Positions 49,401-62,080 are shown, counted from the first letter of the stretch. The stretch is 64,000 nucleotides of DNA from Stratiolaelaps scimitus (GCA_019614645.1 JABWDB010000034.1:1054001-1118000); one strand, 5' to 3'. The notes: a model not told the origin generated them from the letters alone. Numbers and translations: made by a program.

Positions 49401-51335
49401 CTTTACTTCGTTCGGATAAAGCGGCAGCACAAAGCGATCGTTGCCAGAGCGTGGAGCGTTTCCGAAGTGTGAATTTTCCCCCTTAAAAACGAACACAGTA
49501 CGGGCCAAAGCACACATCGGTAAATGTTCTGTTCCGTAACAAGGCTATAGTAGTCGTTGTAGTAGTTGTAATAGGCTGAATCAGCAGCACCCAGCAGCAT
49601 CAGTCTATACATTGTACATTACTTTCGCGAATTTTTTTCGCGGGGGCGCAACAAAACGAGCGAGAACAATACAGGGCCCTAATCATCTGCCTAATCTGCG
49701 TCTGCGTTCCGACGTACGATTAACGGCCACCGTCGAATATGATTCGGCCGACGGCAAGAGATCGACAGGGGCCACGCATGAATACTGTTGTCAGCCCGCT
49801 CGACGGTCAGTTCCTAACGAATTCCTATCTATTCATAAGAAAGCCATTGAGGGAAAATAAATTTCGAAAAATGCTAATAATAATAATAATATTTATAAGC
49901 CACATTTATATAATATATGACGACCGCCACACTTGTCAACTTGTCAGAAAATATTATAGCGGAGACAGGGGTACGGGGGTACCGAACCAGCGATCGAACG
50001 ATTAGCCCGCGCACGACATGGTCTTGCCGGTCATCTGGCCAATGAGATAAAACAAGCCAACCTGTTCACCGCGATGATCATCGTCGTCGTTGTCGTCGAC
50101 AGCAGCAGGCGACTAAGAGAGAATGTGTCCGGCCACTGTTTTTCCGACGACATTGACGAATTTGACCAGAAGAACGAGGCGCCTCGCTCCGTCGGCTGAC
50201 AGTAGCAGCTGACGTGAGCATTCGCAGCATGAACGGCCGTAGCGTGTACGATGTGTTTGTTTTCACTGTTTCTCACCGAGTGTCGGCGCTCGCACGAGCG
50301 GCCGGTGACGGCGGCGGCGACGGCTCCACCGGACGCCACCGGAGTGGACACAATACGGAAGCGGTTAATTATCGAAGAGAGTGACCAGGCAGCAAGCAGG
50401 CGAAATAGAGCGGGCGTTTTGTTGAGCAGCAGGAAGTATGCACACTCGAAGAGGACACAAGTGCGGGTGTTCCGCGCAGACGGGATTCTAGCCGCAATTA
50501 ATAATGATGAGGATGATGATGATGATGATGATAATAATAAAAATAATAGTGCTGATAATGGGTCTGCTTATGAAGAGGCTGGCCAATAAAATGAAGATGG
50601 AAGAGGCGACCACTACAGAGCATCTGTAGTATCCCTCGAGGTTTGCTTACGAAATGAGAGCAGGTCGTTGCCATGAGGTTGTCGTGTCGAATGATACCCT
50701 CCAATTATCCTGAGTAATTATAGTTTAAGTCAGCCAAATTTGTCACGTTTAATTAAAGGGCTAGCTATCTTTCTCCACCCAGTATTCCCCAATGATGGAC
50801 CGCTCCATGTGAGCATTGGAGCAACAGGAACAATCCGCTTTTGTTTCTATGTTTGCATTTCTTTGTTCGAGTTGACGATGCAGAGCCACACAGAAAGGTA
50901 CTATGTACACGTATATACAAAGCCGTACGCCGATACACAGCATGGGTGTTTCTCCTTCTGAGAGCGAAAGAGAGAGAGAGAGAGACATTGTGCCACAGAG
51001 AACAAAATTCAATCAATCAAATAATCAGTTACAAAGACCTTATTCCAATTGTGGTCGCACTGAACGAAATGTCAGTCTGTCTGTGGTCATGGCTGCGCGG
51101 TGGCGGGAAGTGCATCCCTGTGACTCGGTAAATCGTAGTTATCAGCACGATACGAATTTAGCGAACGGCTCGAAATTAGCGATTTCCACGAGCCGAAGTG
51201 ATAGGACACCTTCGCGGAAGTGACTGGCGAATGCTTGCGTGCTTGAAACATACGTGGATCACATCGACAGTCGTGAGCAGTTCATCACATGGAGGGACTT
51301 GAGTGCGTGATGTGTGTGGGTCTGTACGTTAGGTT

Positions 51336-51365
51336 CTTACCTGAAATTACAAAGAATAACAATTA
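51336..51365 (-). promoter_or_regulatory. Possible recursive splice site
   Basis: On the minus strand a branch-point-like CCTAAT and the pyrimidine-rich TTATTCTTTGTAATTTCAG are followed at once by GTAAGA (junction 51341/51340). This matches the ratchet-point pattern (polypyrimidine, NCAG|GTAAG) known from long insect introns. No exon-like frame follows. Confidence 0.5.
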
Positions 51366-52625
51366 GGTTTATTGTTTTCGCGGTCGAACGCCACGGCCAC
51401 AGAGCTGATTCTGGTAAGGTATATACATATATATATTCAGACACTTGTTCAGCTGACAGCAAATGCTCGAATATTACCAGCTCTAACAAATACTGATCAG
51501 CTCTGATAAACTACAAAAAAAAGACAAAAAAAGACCTAGATGAATTCGTCTGGTCTGAGCCAGCGCCCCACGAACCCAGACAAATACCCAGTTCGGATGG
51601 CAATTAATATTTCCATGTCGTTAATATTGTAGAAGTCCTCTCTCAGCGCGAATCATACCCCAAGACCAGCGAGCCCTCGCGCAGGTGCACGGCGTCGATC
51701 CCCGCCGTTGCACGTTTGCGCTTCAAGAGGGGTAAAGTTCGTCTTGGGAAGCCTTATGCCGAAAGCAGTTTCACCGTGAACATTAAATGTTGGCCGTGAG
51801 CCAGCCCGCGAACATTTAAAGTCCTCTCTCGGCGAGACCGAGACACCTCCACGAAATGAGATAAAAACACTTTCGGCGAACTCGGTTTGTTTCTCAATAA
51901 ATCCGTATCCCCTCTTCTGCTTCGTGATTTTCCGTGTAACAAATATAAGCGTGCGTACGTTCATACATAAATATACGCCTATTCACGGGCGAGTCCTCAC
52001 GCGAGTATATCCGCATGTGCTCAGTGCTAAAATTTTCAATCGTCATCAATACGAGATGAGACGGGGAGCGAGCGAGAGAGAAAGAGAGAGTATCGTTGAC
52101 ACGCGCGGCCTGACACATCTGCGGTTCAGGCCAGTGGCGGATCTCATGAACAATCACTGGCGGCATAACAAGATCGACGTCGACGCCGTCACAGCTGAAT
52201 GGGAGCCACCCACAATCGTCCACCTTGTCGGCTTCGCAAACATCCCAAAACTCAGTGAGTGTCAGCGCGTCTAATTCACACAGAACAGCAGCGGCAACAG
52301 CAGCAGCTGAGCGCCACGCCATCACTGACCGTGTTGGCTGCTTCGCAGTTCGGTGGCATTCTGGACAACTCCCGGTGCATTTGGCGGGCCCGTGGGCTGC
52401 GGCCGGCAACAGCAGCAGCAGCAGCCTCGGCCGCATGCAATGCCGCAATACGCTGATGTGGTAAGGCGTTGGCCCTGGGTGTCCGGAGCAGATATCGCCT
52501 GCGCCGATATAGCTTACTCATTGTACAGAGCAAACAGCAAACACAACACACACACACACACAAACTGACTACCGCAACCAGCGTCCGTCCCCCTTGTTAG
52601 GCGACGCGCGGACTAGACTGAATGT

Positions 52626-52628
<3 letters not shown>

Positions 52629-52691
<63 letters not shown>

Positions 52692-52702
52692 GAATATATA
52701 TG
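52629..52702. repeat. (TA)n microsatellite
   Basis: TA dinucleotides with TG interruptions and one AGA break near 52691. Confidence 0.93.
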
Positions 52703-54223
52703 TATTTGTATAGCTGGGCGAGACAGAGGGCCCGGGGTTGGCTCGCCGCAAGGCGTTCGTTCGCCCGCCGGTTCTCATTCATACTCTACTTTGACGCGTG
52801 CAGAACTGTACACTGTGAACATAGATGATATACGTACGCAGATACAGCAGAGGTGTGGTTATACGTGACGAGAGCTGATTAAACTCAGTCGATCGTCCGT
52901 CGCCTGCGATGTCTGCCATTATCTGCCATTTGTACGGTTCTCTCCCAACACTTTGACACCACCAAACATATTGGTGTTGTCGCCTCCACATTGAAACGGC
53001 TTCCTAGTGCTGCTATCCACTGTAGAGAATACACGCAGACACCGTTCCCTGTGCACGCATATAGAAGGACATTTTCGAACGGCCGACTTTTTTGTGGTGC
53101 ATTGTGGAGCGTGCTGTGTCTACACGTGTGTCTTTATATATATATATATATATATATATAGATCAATTGCCGTGATATGCAAATGCTCATTAAATTGATA
53201 ATTTACATTTCGGGTAACGATATGTAATGAGGTTGTTATAAGAATATTAGATATTATTACGATTATTGCACAAGGCAAATAAGCAAGCAAAACAACAACT
53301 AGATGAAAACAGCACCAGCAGTTCGTATGATGATGCCACTATTATGGTCCTCCTATCCAATGGAGAATAAGGTGAGGCAAATAATGGTAACCATTTAGCA
53401 CGGCCACACACCCATACTAGTCAGCACACTTCGAACGTGCGTAGCAAAATGCCAAGCCGTAATAATAACAACTGTCCTAATAAAAACAGAGATTCTATCA
53501 TATATTACAGCTAATTGTCAGCCATATGTCTGTCAGCGTCGGGTATGGCACCCACGCGGATCGTATCCCTGGCGAACATAAAGGATTCAATTTAACTCGC
53601 CAATCGCTCGATTGCTTCCATAGGCGACGTGCTACCAATTTCAACCCACAAGCAAGTTATTAATACGAATGACGCCGCAAAGTCAGGACACAACAGGACA
53701 GGAAAGGACACCGAACAGGCAATGATTGGCATGACGTCACTCATCGCCTAATTAGCTTTTCTCTCTCTCTCTCTCCCTCTCTCTCTCCCCCCCTATCCCC
53801 AGCATATTTTAATGACTAACGAAACTAATTGAAATTTTCACAATTCTCATCGTACCGAGCCCGGCGTGTCTGTGCGCGCTGTTCTATGGAAACACATTCT
53901 ATTGTCTAATTATCTAACTATGACTTGTTCTCCAACCATATAGAATATAATATGTCTCGCCTCATTTATGTGATCCTCTCCTGTCTAGCTACAGCTTCAG
54001 CGTTTCCCGTTAGAAATCTATTTGTGTGTTTGTGTGTGTGTGTGTGTGTGTGCAATTTCACAGGTGATGCAATCGCTGGCCGTACTGTTTATGTGGCTCT
54101 TGCTGTTTTTGGTGCATCCAATTTAAACAACGACAGCTTGTCCGCCGCCACCTTGCGGCGAACGGTATAATTTAGGCGTCACTAATCAACACAACAACAA
54201 CAACACGGGTACATGTCTTAAAT

Positions 54224-54262
<39 letters not shown>

Positions 54263-54319
54263 CTGTATTGTTGTGCATGCTTGGTAAGGAACGTTTCGAC
54301 AAGTAACGGCAAAAGTTTT

Positions 54320-54466
54320 ATTGGCTTATATAAACGAGCTGCAATCTTTGCAATGCCCAAGCGCTCTTATATGTCATCATCAGCACGCAGCGGGGCTCGA
54401 ACCTGCGCCCTCCGGTTTCCGATAGCCAGAGACCACTTAGCCGTCGAAGCCACCACTGCGCTGACG
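54320..54466 (-). mobile_element. tRNA-derived SINE-like element, copy 1
   Basis: On the minus strand an A-box-like CGGCTAAGTGG (54443-54433) is followed by a B box GGTTCGAGCCC (54403-54393, perfect), as in tRNA-derived SINE heads; between them CTCTGG and CCGGAG can pair as an anticodon-type stem. The downstream body contains GCATTGCAAAGATTGCAGCT. Head and body both match a second element at 62.0 kb. It does not fold into a full cloverleaf with a 7-bp acceptor stem, so a functional tRNA gene is unlikely. Confidence 0.6.
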
Positions 54467-56704
54467 TGAATGCAACTATTTATCATACGTAGACGACTCG
54501 GAATACGACCATGTGCAGATTCGACGTTCGTGTGTGAAATCGGCAATCCCCTACATTACTGGTGTATACACAAGATATGTTAATACACGCATGATGCGAA
54601 TTACGTATTTGCGTCTCGTGTCCCGATAGAACAGAAGAGTAATGACGATAATAATCGATTCGTTCCTATATATATTTTGCCTATCACGAGCGCGTCTCAT
54701 GTCTGAGATGCATTTCAACTGAGGGTTAGGTTTTTGCTCGCTCGTAGCTCATAGACTCTCAATGGTGTGTTACATTATAGAATCTAACCGTTGGCTCAGT
54801 CGGCCTGTTCCAACTGTGTTTCATCTCGTCTCTGGGGAGAGAAATGACACGGCCAGTCAGCGATGCAGCGACACCCAACCCATAGCTAGCATTTGCTCCG
54901 TGTTCACGTAGGCGGGACGACCAGGATGAATGACCCTCGTTCGTTTGTACTGGCTTTTTTTTTGCTTTTAATTTAATTAGCTGCCCCGCGGCAAGAATGG
55001 CTCACATGAGCGGCACGATATCATTCGATAAGCAAGGGTCCCCTATCCAGCTTGTTTAGCTTCAGATTGGATTTCTACGAGGGACTAAACAAGGAGAATC
55101 GTACATGATTGGCAATAGAGCTACGAGAATATACAACGGATATCCACACCCCCTCCCAATCATCGCTACCCCCCGCCAACAGCGCGCGTACCCCACCATC
55201 ATAATATGACATTGATTCTGCTAGGGCCGGTGCAGAATCACCCCGTGCTGTTTGTGGATCCGGGTCACTTGCGAGCGAGGGTGTCCTCGCGCTCGGATCC
55301 ACGGCGCAACAGCAACAGCGTTTCAGGTCGGCACCAGCAGCACGGGTGCCCTGAAATTCCCGGCGGTCCCGGCAGCAAACGTCATCCGAATCGCCCTCCA
55401 CAACAGTTCAACACACGATGCCACATATATTCGATATATATTTCCATTGAGATGAAGGTGAAATCACAGTCAGGCCGGCTATCAGACAAACCCTGGCTGT
55501 CGACCAACCGGCCGAGGTAACGAACATAACCAAAGCGTTCACCAAAGCGAACGATGCGTGGGGCGTCTCAATTCGAGCGTGAAATGCTGCCCAACAGAAA
55601 ATCGTATGCGAGAATCGAAAACGCGAATAACAACAACAACAACGTCAGAGACACGCCGGGGGCGGGGGAGGGGCCGACGAAATTAAATCAAATATACATA
55701 TATACATATATATATAAACAGAAAATGAAGCAATGTTGTCATTATTATTATTGTCATTATGATTATTATCATTCTCGTTGTTGTTATTATTATTATTATT
55801 ATTATTGGTATTATTTTTCATCGTCAGCATTGTTATTTGACATCGGCCGATCAATCAATTCGAGCATTTGGCCGGTGGCAGCAGGCGCAATAGCCACTGA
55901 GTGAAATGGCGATACGCAACAATGGCGAGCAACTATCTCTCTCAATCTCTCTCTCTCTCTCTCTATCTCGTTCTTTGTGGATAAACCTGTGATTTGCGCG
56001 ATACCGGCAGCAGTAATCATATGCTACCTTCTATCCCACCCCTCCCCCCGCTAGAATATATCTGAATGAATAACCGAACGCGCAGTGATTGGGACAGCCA
56101 AGAGACTTTTACTATTTAACTGTCACTGTGCATCGCGCGGTGTGGCCCTCCATATATAGCAGAGGAAGGTACCGCTGTATAGCGACACCACACACACACA
56201 CCCACTCTCATTTTCTCTTCCTCTTTATATATATATATATGTTTAATATTGTGTCAGCTTCGTATATTGCTGTTATTTTGCGTTATTTTCTCTTGTTGTT
56301 GTTGCTGTTGTTGTTGTTATTGCTGGTGCTACTGAACCTTCGGCAAACAATGCAATAGCGGCGCGAGCGAGGTAGAGGAGAGATTTTCGAATGCGTCAAT
56401 TTCCAGCTGGACGACGAAAATCACTGTGATAAATATCCCACACGAGGGATGTTGATGGCGAGCCTCGGCGCGGCAACCGTTTCGGTTGATGGTCGCCGTT
56501 GTGGCAGGCCGGTGCAGAGCCGCCCATCGTGTGGCGGTTCAGAGAACAAATCAGTCATCGTCAGCCGAATGGACGGCTATTTCATAGAGAACCACAGAAG
56601 CGAGGCGAAACAGAAATTGATAGGCGTGGATTGATACCGGCGCACGCGAGAGATAGATACATGGAGGTCGATAATTAGTGAAATGATTAAAGTTTCCATT
56701 CCAG
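54467..56704. other. Non-coding block
   Basis: ATT/GTT triplet runs at about 55738-55805 and 56292-56320; (CT)n at about 55932-55964; short (TA)n at about 55692-55715 and 56226-56240. Open frames near 55.2-55.5 kb on both strands are unsupported. Confidence 0.55.
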
Positions 56705-56989
56705 CCCCCTGCGCAAGTTGTATGGAGGTTGGACGATGGAGGGGCTGGAACAGTGGAAGACGCTTGGCTAGACTGGAACACCAGCTCGTTCGTAGGTTCC
56801 GAGTTGTTACTTCAGTCAGTGCCTTGCAGGGACCGGCAGTTGATTCCAACCATGTCCTATCCCTCAGTTCCTCCTCTGGGACGAACCCTTCCGCCCTTTG
56901 ACGGTCCCGGTCACTGCCCCAAGTCAAAATCGGATCTGGGTTTAGCCAGTAAGAGTGTGATTCACTACCAGGCGAATACCTCAGTGTGA
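56705..56989 (+). CDS. Possible terminal exon on the plus strand (tentative)
   Basis: After the acceptor AAGTTTCCATTCCAG a phase-0 frame of 94 codons runs to TGA (56987-56989): PPAQVVWRLDDGGAGTVEDA, then WLDWNTSSFVGSELLLQSVP, through SYPSVPPLGRTLPPFDGP, ending KSVIHYQANTSV. Composition is balanced and free of repeats, unlike most frames here. The last residues TSV fit a class I PDZ ligand. AATAAA lies at about 57185-57190. Against it: no upstream partner exon was identified, and a minus-strand frame is also open here. Confidence 0.25.
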   Translation, partial: PPAQVVWRLDDGGAGTVEDAWLDWNTSSFVGSELLLQSVPCRDRQLIPTMSYPSVPPLGRTLPPFDGPGHCPKSKSDLGLASKSVIHYQANTSV

Positions 56990-59900
56990 GGCCTCGTGTC
57001 CATGCAGGATTTACCTTTAACCTCTATTATAAAAAAAATTCTTCGTTTTTTTCAGTTTTGTAGATCCGCCATGAATATACATGCTGAAGCATTGTTCAGT
57101 TGAGAAAATCAGCACACAGCAACCTCTGCCGGTACAGAGGTTCGCGCACAGCGGCGGCCCCAGGTAGTGCGTAAATAATAAGGGAATAAATAAAGGGTAA
57201 ATAATAAGGGAAAATATTAAGGGGAAAATAAGGGAAAAGAAAAGAAAAAATAACCTGTTTCTAGTTCATACTGTTCAAAAGTTACTAAAGCGCTTTCTAT
57301 GCGCAGAACACAAACCCGTCGGATCGAAAGTAGATGATTATCCGACACAGAGAGACAAGCGGAGGCAGGCCCGTCAAGTGGTCGCTATTGACTGTCCACA
57401 TGACAATGCCAAAAAGGAAAAAATTCACCTGGAAATTTGTATCGAGATTAAGAGATAATAGAAGATGACAAAGCTAACCAGTCGAGTTACCCTCGCGGCG
57501 CTAGCGACGTCTGAAATCAGATGCCGCAGACTACGATGCAAACTCGGCAAGCATGCACAGGGTCGTCAAGCACAGCAGCAGAACATAACCGCATCGACGA
57601 TGTGGTGCATTGCGGCGCACGAGCATGTGCCCAAGACGAGACTAGCACACCCCCCTCGTCCTGCGAACGAGCGCATTCGGCACAATAGTAGCCGCCGAAG
57701 GGCAGAATTGTCACTAAGGACGAGTAGCCGGGCGGGCCGTGCATTAATCACAGTCAAGCTAATGACTCACTGGCTGCCTCCGCAAACGATCGCTATCTGG
57801 TGATACCGTTGTGTAACAATACATTATTATTCTGTTATTGATTGTCACGCGCATCGAGCGCCCACGAGCGGCCGTTCGTGGACGCGGCTCAGAAACGTCT
57901 CGTCATACCTCTGCGTTCGGCGCGCTCAACTACCGTCGAGTCAACTACCGCCATGATCGGGCGTCAAGGCAATGGCGCGGAATGAATACTCCAAAAATGG
58001 AGTCCTTTTTCTACTCCATGCACTTCAAGTGACTTCACCCATCGGCGGTGATTGGTCACCTTTATTGTGACGCGTTCGGGCCCAGAAACGATGGGACTGT
58101 GCTGACAAGCGGCGTGCTCACGGACGCACGAACGCGAATTCGTTCGGCGCGCGGGCGCACGCGCGCGCGATCGACCGCCCCCGGCGGCGGCGACGACGAC
58201 TGTTCGCGTCGACGCTTGCAGCGGTGCGGGAATTGTAGGCGCGGCGTCCCGCGGAACGTCACTGAAAACGGCCATCCAGACGATATGAGAGACCAAGCGA
58301 GCGAACGAGCGAGAGAGTGAGAGAGAGAGAAATATGGACAGATATTTCGACACAATCTCTTCCAATACCGCGGAGACGAAATTCACTTCCGCCTCCTGTC
58401 GAAGGGAGTGGCCAGCCATGGAGTTGAATTGCGCCGAAAATTCGTCACGTGGACGATGACAGCCGCCGCCGCCGTCGCCGCCGCTGTAGCCCCAGCAGCA
58501 CCGACGACAATAGACAAATCAGGAACAAAAAAAAACAAAGTAACAAATCAATTGAATGCATCAATCGCTCGAATGGATGGATGAGCAAATAACCCATTGA
58601 ATGGAAGAGGTGGCAACCGAGGCGAATGTCAACACGGGCAGCAGGTGGCAATTGTCACCGGAGAATCGGTGTAAAAAGTCCCCGATCTCGCTGCGCAATA
58701 GCGAGGACAACGCCTGCTATTTAATAATCGCTCTCTCTCTCTCCCAGTTACTAATATATCAATCTTCTACCTCTCTGCTGTCGGTCTACCGTTAAGCTGA
58801 AGCATCCGACAGCCATCTTCTGATATCATCTCCTTCCCACTGAGGCAGGAGATGATTGGTCTGATGTGAACGTTGAAATGCCTGTACGCCTTCCTCGATC
58901 AGGCTAATAGCAAGATGGACGCGAAGAAATAGGTTGCATGAGGCATATCATTACATTTGTGGGTGTCACTGCTAAACGCGTGCGCGAATGAAATAATTTA
59001 CACGCCCAATGTATTTATATAGAAACGAGGGCATGCAAATTCGACACAGGCCGGATCCGGGGTCCTCTCGATAACGCTAGTCCTTAGCGATCCTCTTCCA
59101 GGCCCGTTCACTTCGCTCGATTGACACCCACCTTGGCCGCGGTGTCGGCGTTGATCGACCTTCGGCGCATCGCGGGCTGCCTGAAACGGACCGACCAGAA
59201 CAGCCTTCTACCTACCTGCTCTGACAGCCTCGTCTGATCTTTCCCAGATGAGATCTGTCCCTTTGTCGGTAGCCCAACAAGCAACGAGGTTGAATGCAGA
59301 CAAATCGATGGAAGCCGCTTAGATGCGCTTCCCAACGACCACGTCAACCCACTACACTAAGCTGAACCGAAGCGAGCTCATCCCGCCGAACGTCAAAACA
59401 TGATATCCGTGAACGAAGGTCGGGCGCGCGAGGCGATCCTGTGCTGGCGATCTGGCGACCTGACGACCCACTTCATTGAGGCGAGTCGATGCCGTTAGCT
59501 CATGCCGATGTAAGTGCCATATAGCAGCAGTCCCTGATACGGTCTGCCATAACAGCCAGAGGTGCCTACCCACAGATCGACCAATGTAAGGACGGACGAT
59601 TAGGTGGGACCAATTCGCTGGCTGGGAGACCAATTCGCTGGCCCTTTGTGCCTCATCATCAAAACCGCACTACCTTTCGCCAAAGCATCGCCAATAGCAG
59701 CAGCAGCAGCTCAGTCAAGGGCTAAAAGTATCTGCATCGAACGAACAGCCAGTATTGTTGTTATACGACAACACTAACCTAGGTATGTCAATGGCCAATT
59801 GCTATATATCTGCTCGATGTGACCTCTCTGAAGGTCAAATCGCTAGTGCGATTCGCTTCATCAGATTCATGAAAGAATCAGTAGTCAGCCGGGGAATCGG

Positions 59901-60336
59901 GGTACAATCGGTTCTGTTCTGTTGTCGAAAAACCTGCAACCGAAAAATTACAGTGCGTGGCCTAGTATCGTATAGTATAATGTGATATTTGTCATTACGA
60001 ATCCGCGCGCGGAGCCCGGATATATCCGCTAGATACAATCAGAGCCGCGCCGGCTGACAGATCAGCTTTCTCCCTTAGGGCAAGAGGGATAGCACGGACA
60101 GCCATGAACAGCACAGCAGCTTCACTTCGTCTAGCCCGGCATCGATTTAGCACCGCCGCGCGTTATTATCCGCCAAGAACAGTAAGGTATGGGTGTTTCT
60201 CAAGGCTTAACTATACCCGACAGGGTAACGGACACCCATCCGCGATGCGTAACAGGCCAATCGAATCCTTCAATTGAATTCAACGCGAAACAAATGCCTC
60301 TCAGGCGTCAGGCAAAGTCGCCACAAACGAGCTCAC
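56990..60336. other. Non-coding block
   Basis: A/G-rich tandem TAAATAATAAGGG-type stretch at about 57175-57245; a (GA)n run at about 58310-58330; GCCGCC triplets at about 58460-58485; a 15-bp direct repeat at about 59608-59642. No gene recognised. Confidence 0.55.
59608..59642. repeat. Short direct repeat
   Basis: GACCAATTCGCTGGC occurs twice, separated by a few bases (TGGGA). Confidence 0.8.
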
Positions 60337-60578
60337 CTGCATAACGACCGGCCCAAAACAGGACCGCCTCGTCCAAGCCAGCGAGATTTGTCGACCACGA
60401 CGGCGCAACACTTCACAGGCCAATCGCTAGGCAGCTCTCTGCTTCGTGGTCCACGCCAGCAAACGCGAGCAGCCGCAGATGGCCGGCAGAGAGACCGGTC
60501 GGCGAACAGGTTGGCGTAGAAGACTGCCCAAATCCGACCTAGGACTGTTCCGGTCGCACCATCAATCGCCATAAGCAT
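60337..60578 (-). CDS. Candidate first coding exon of the DRAK kinase (tentative)
   Basis: The minus frame from ATG 60578 (second ATG 60572) runs 80 codons to TGCAG|GTGAGC, a near-ideal donor. It ends in phase 2, and joined to 11471 it reads VLGRSLC-RGKFATVRRC. This aligns with GRELGRGKFAVVRKC of human STK17A, with the first loop glycine replaced by Cys; insect Drak also lacks that glycine (FARGKFA). Against it: the upstream part (many Trp, Cys and Arg) does not look like a typical N-terminus, and the intron would be 49 kb. It lies upstream of two possible recursive splice sites, which supports a long intron. Compare the candidate at 14966-14890; at most one is right. Confidence 0.35.
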
Positions 60579-61961
60579 CAGCGTCGTTGCATCGTCATAG
60601 AACGCAATGGGGGGGGCGAGGCGTACACTAATTGAAACGCACACTGAGACCATATAGACCATATATGTATATGTGTGTGTGTGTGTTTGTGTGATGGTCC
60701 ATTGCGGCGCATTGTCTCCGCCCAGACGGATAATTCCGGTAGCCTTATGTATTCGAAAATTTGACGCTCTACGACGGTGGCACATAAATTTATGGGGTGC
60801 CAGCACGTTTACGGAGAAGGACGTCGCTGTTCGCAGCTGCTCGCGCCAAACATCGACACCGATTATTCAACGGATGGCGAATGGCGCCGCTCGAATCGAA
60901 AAACATGACCGCAACACGCAACATCTCGGTTACAGTATTAATTGGCAGGCAACGGAAAGGCCATAGGAGGAACGGCACACGATCGCCACTATAATACAGT
61001 GGTCGATAAAAAATGAAAAACGCATAGATGATGGATACAATAGACACGACAGGCAGACGGACAATATCGATGTTGTCGTTGCCGTCGCCGCCCTACGACG
61101 ACGGCTAACACTGTCGACTTCCACGTCTTTGACTGGAGCTGCTTTTGGTTACGACAACGACAATTCAAGAAGTCCTTGCACTTGGCGTTTTGTTGACTTT
61201 TTCAGACTCGGTTTAATCCTGTTCGCCGCTTCAGCCGTCGGATCAGAAACCTGTTGTGGTGATTCTGTCGACGGCTGACGGCAGCTGACGCCAGCTGCTG
61301 ATAAGCGTTCCCGCCACTTCGAGACTCATCGGGGCTAATTCACACTCAGTGTAAGTGGCACGCTGCCGGGGGGCGTACGGCTGTATGGGCTAGCGCGCAA
61401 ACCGAGTGGGACCGCCAACTGACTGGACGACTTCGCGTGGGCAGAAAATTCAGTGTTTAAAATTTCGCCACATCTTCTGTCGGCGCGCGTCCACTTGAGA
61501 TGGAGGGTCTCTGTCGGGGCACGCTGGCAGTGTGCGAGCGTCGATACATACACACGTGTAGATGTGGATGCGTGCTTTCGAAACTAAGCTACAAAGTGAA
61601 CGCGGACACATCGTGGGAAGGGTCGCAAGGGGGCCCCGGACAACATAGCAGGACATGAGCTGGACAGGGAGCAGCAGAGCTCACAGTATAAACTCGACAC
61701 GGAAAACGGATGCATATTCCACCGATATATAATATGATGGTAGCGGGTCAACTAATTACTAATAATAATAATAATAATGACGATCCTAAGCAGCTTCGAG
61801 GTAGGGGTAAAGACTGCAAAATGCAGTTTCCAGCTCGATTCATTACAGTGACGAGAAGGCCCTTCAAAGCGGAGTCAGCACTTGCACAAATTATCGATCG
61901 CGAAGAAGATCAAAGTCAGTGAACACGATGGTATTATATTTAAGGCAGATACGTGTTATTC

Positions 61962-62080
61962 TTCGAGGAACTGCAATTTTTACAGTGCTTAATGTTCTCC
62001 TTAGGTCACCAGGTCGTACGAGGGACTCGGGCCCTCCGGCCTTTTTACAAGGACAACTTAGCCGTCGAATGTCACCTTAA
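61962..62080 (-). mobile_element. tRNA-derived SINE-like element, copy 2
   Basis: The minus strand shares TTCGACGGCTAAGT (62069-62056) and CCGGAGGGC exactly with copy 1, and in the body GCACTGTAAAAATTGCAGTT against GCATTGCAAAGATTGCAGCT. The B box is decayed (CGAGTCCCTC). Order and spacing are the same in both copies, so this is an older member of the same family. Confidence 0.55.

Larger units (their letters stand above)
46476..54285. other. Non-coding block
   Basis: (TA)n at about 46946-46971, 52629-52702, 53138-53161 and 54228-54260; TG-rich runs at about 47280-47340 and 54021-54052; very AT-rich stretch (TTAA repeats) at about 49260-49340; (GA)n at about 50969-50986; (CT)n at about 53759-53787. 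A signal-peptide-like frame begins at ATG 53952 but runs into the TG repeat. No gene recognised. Confidence 0.6.
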
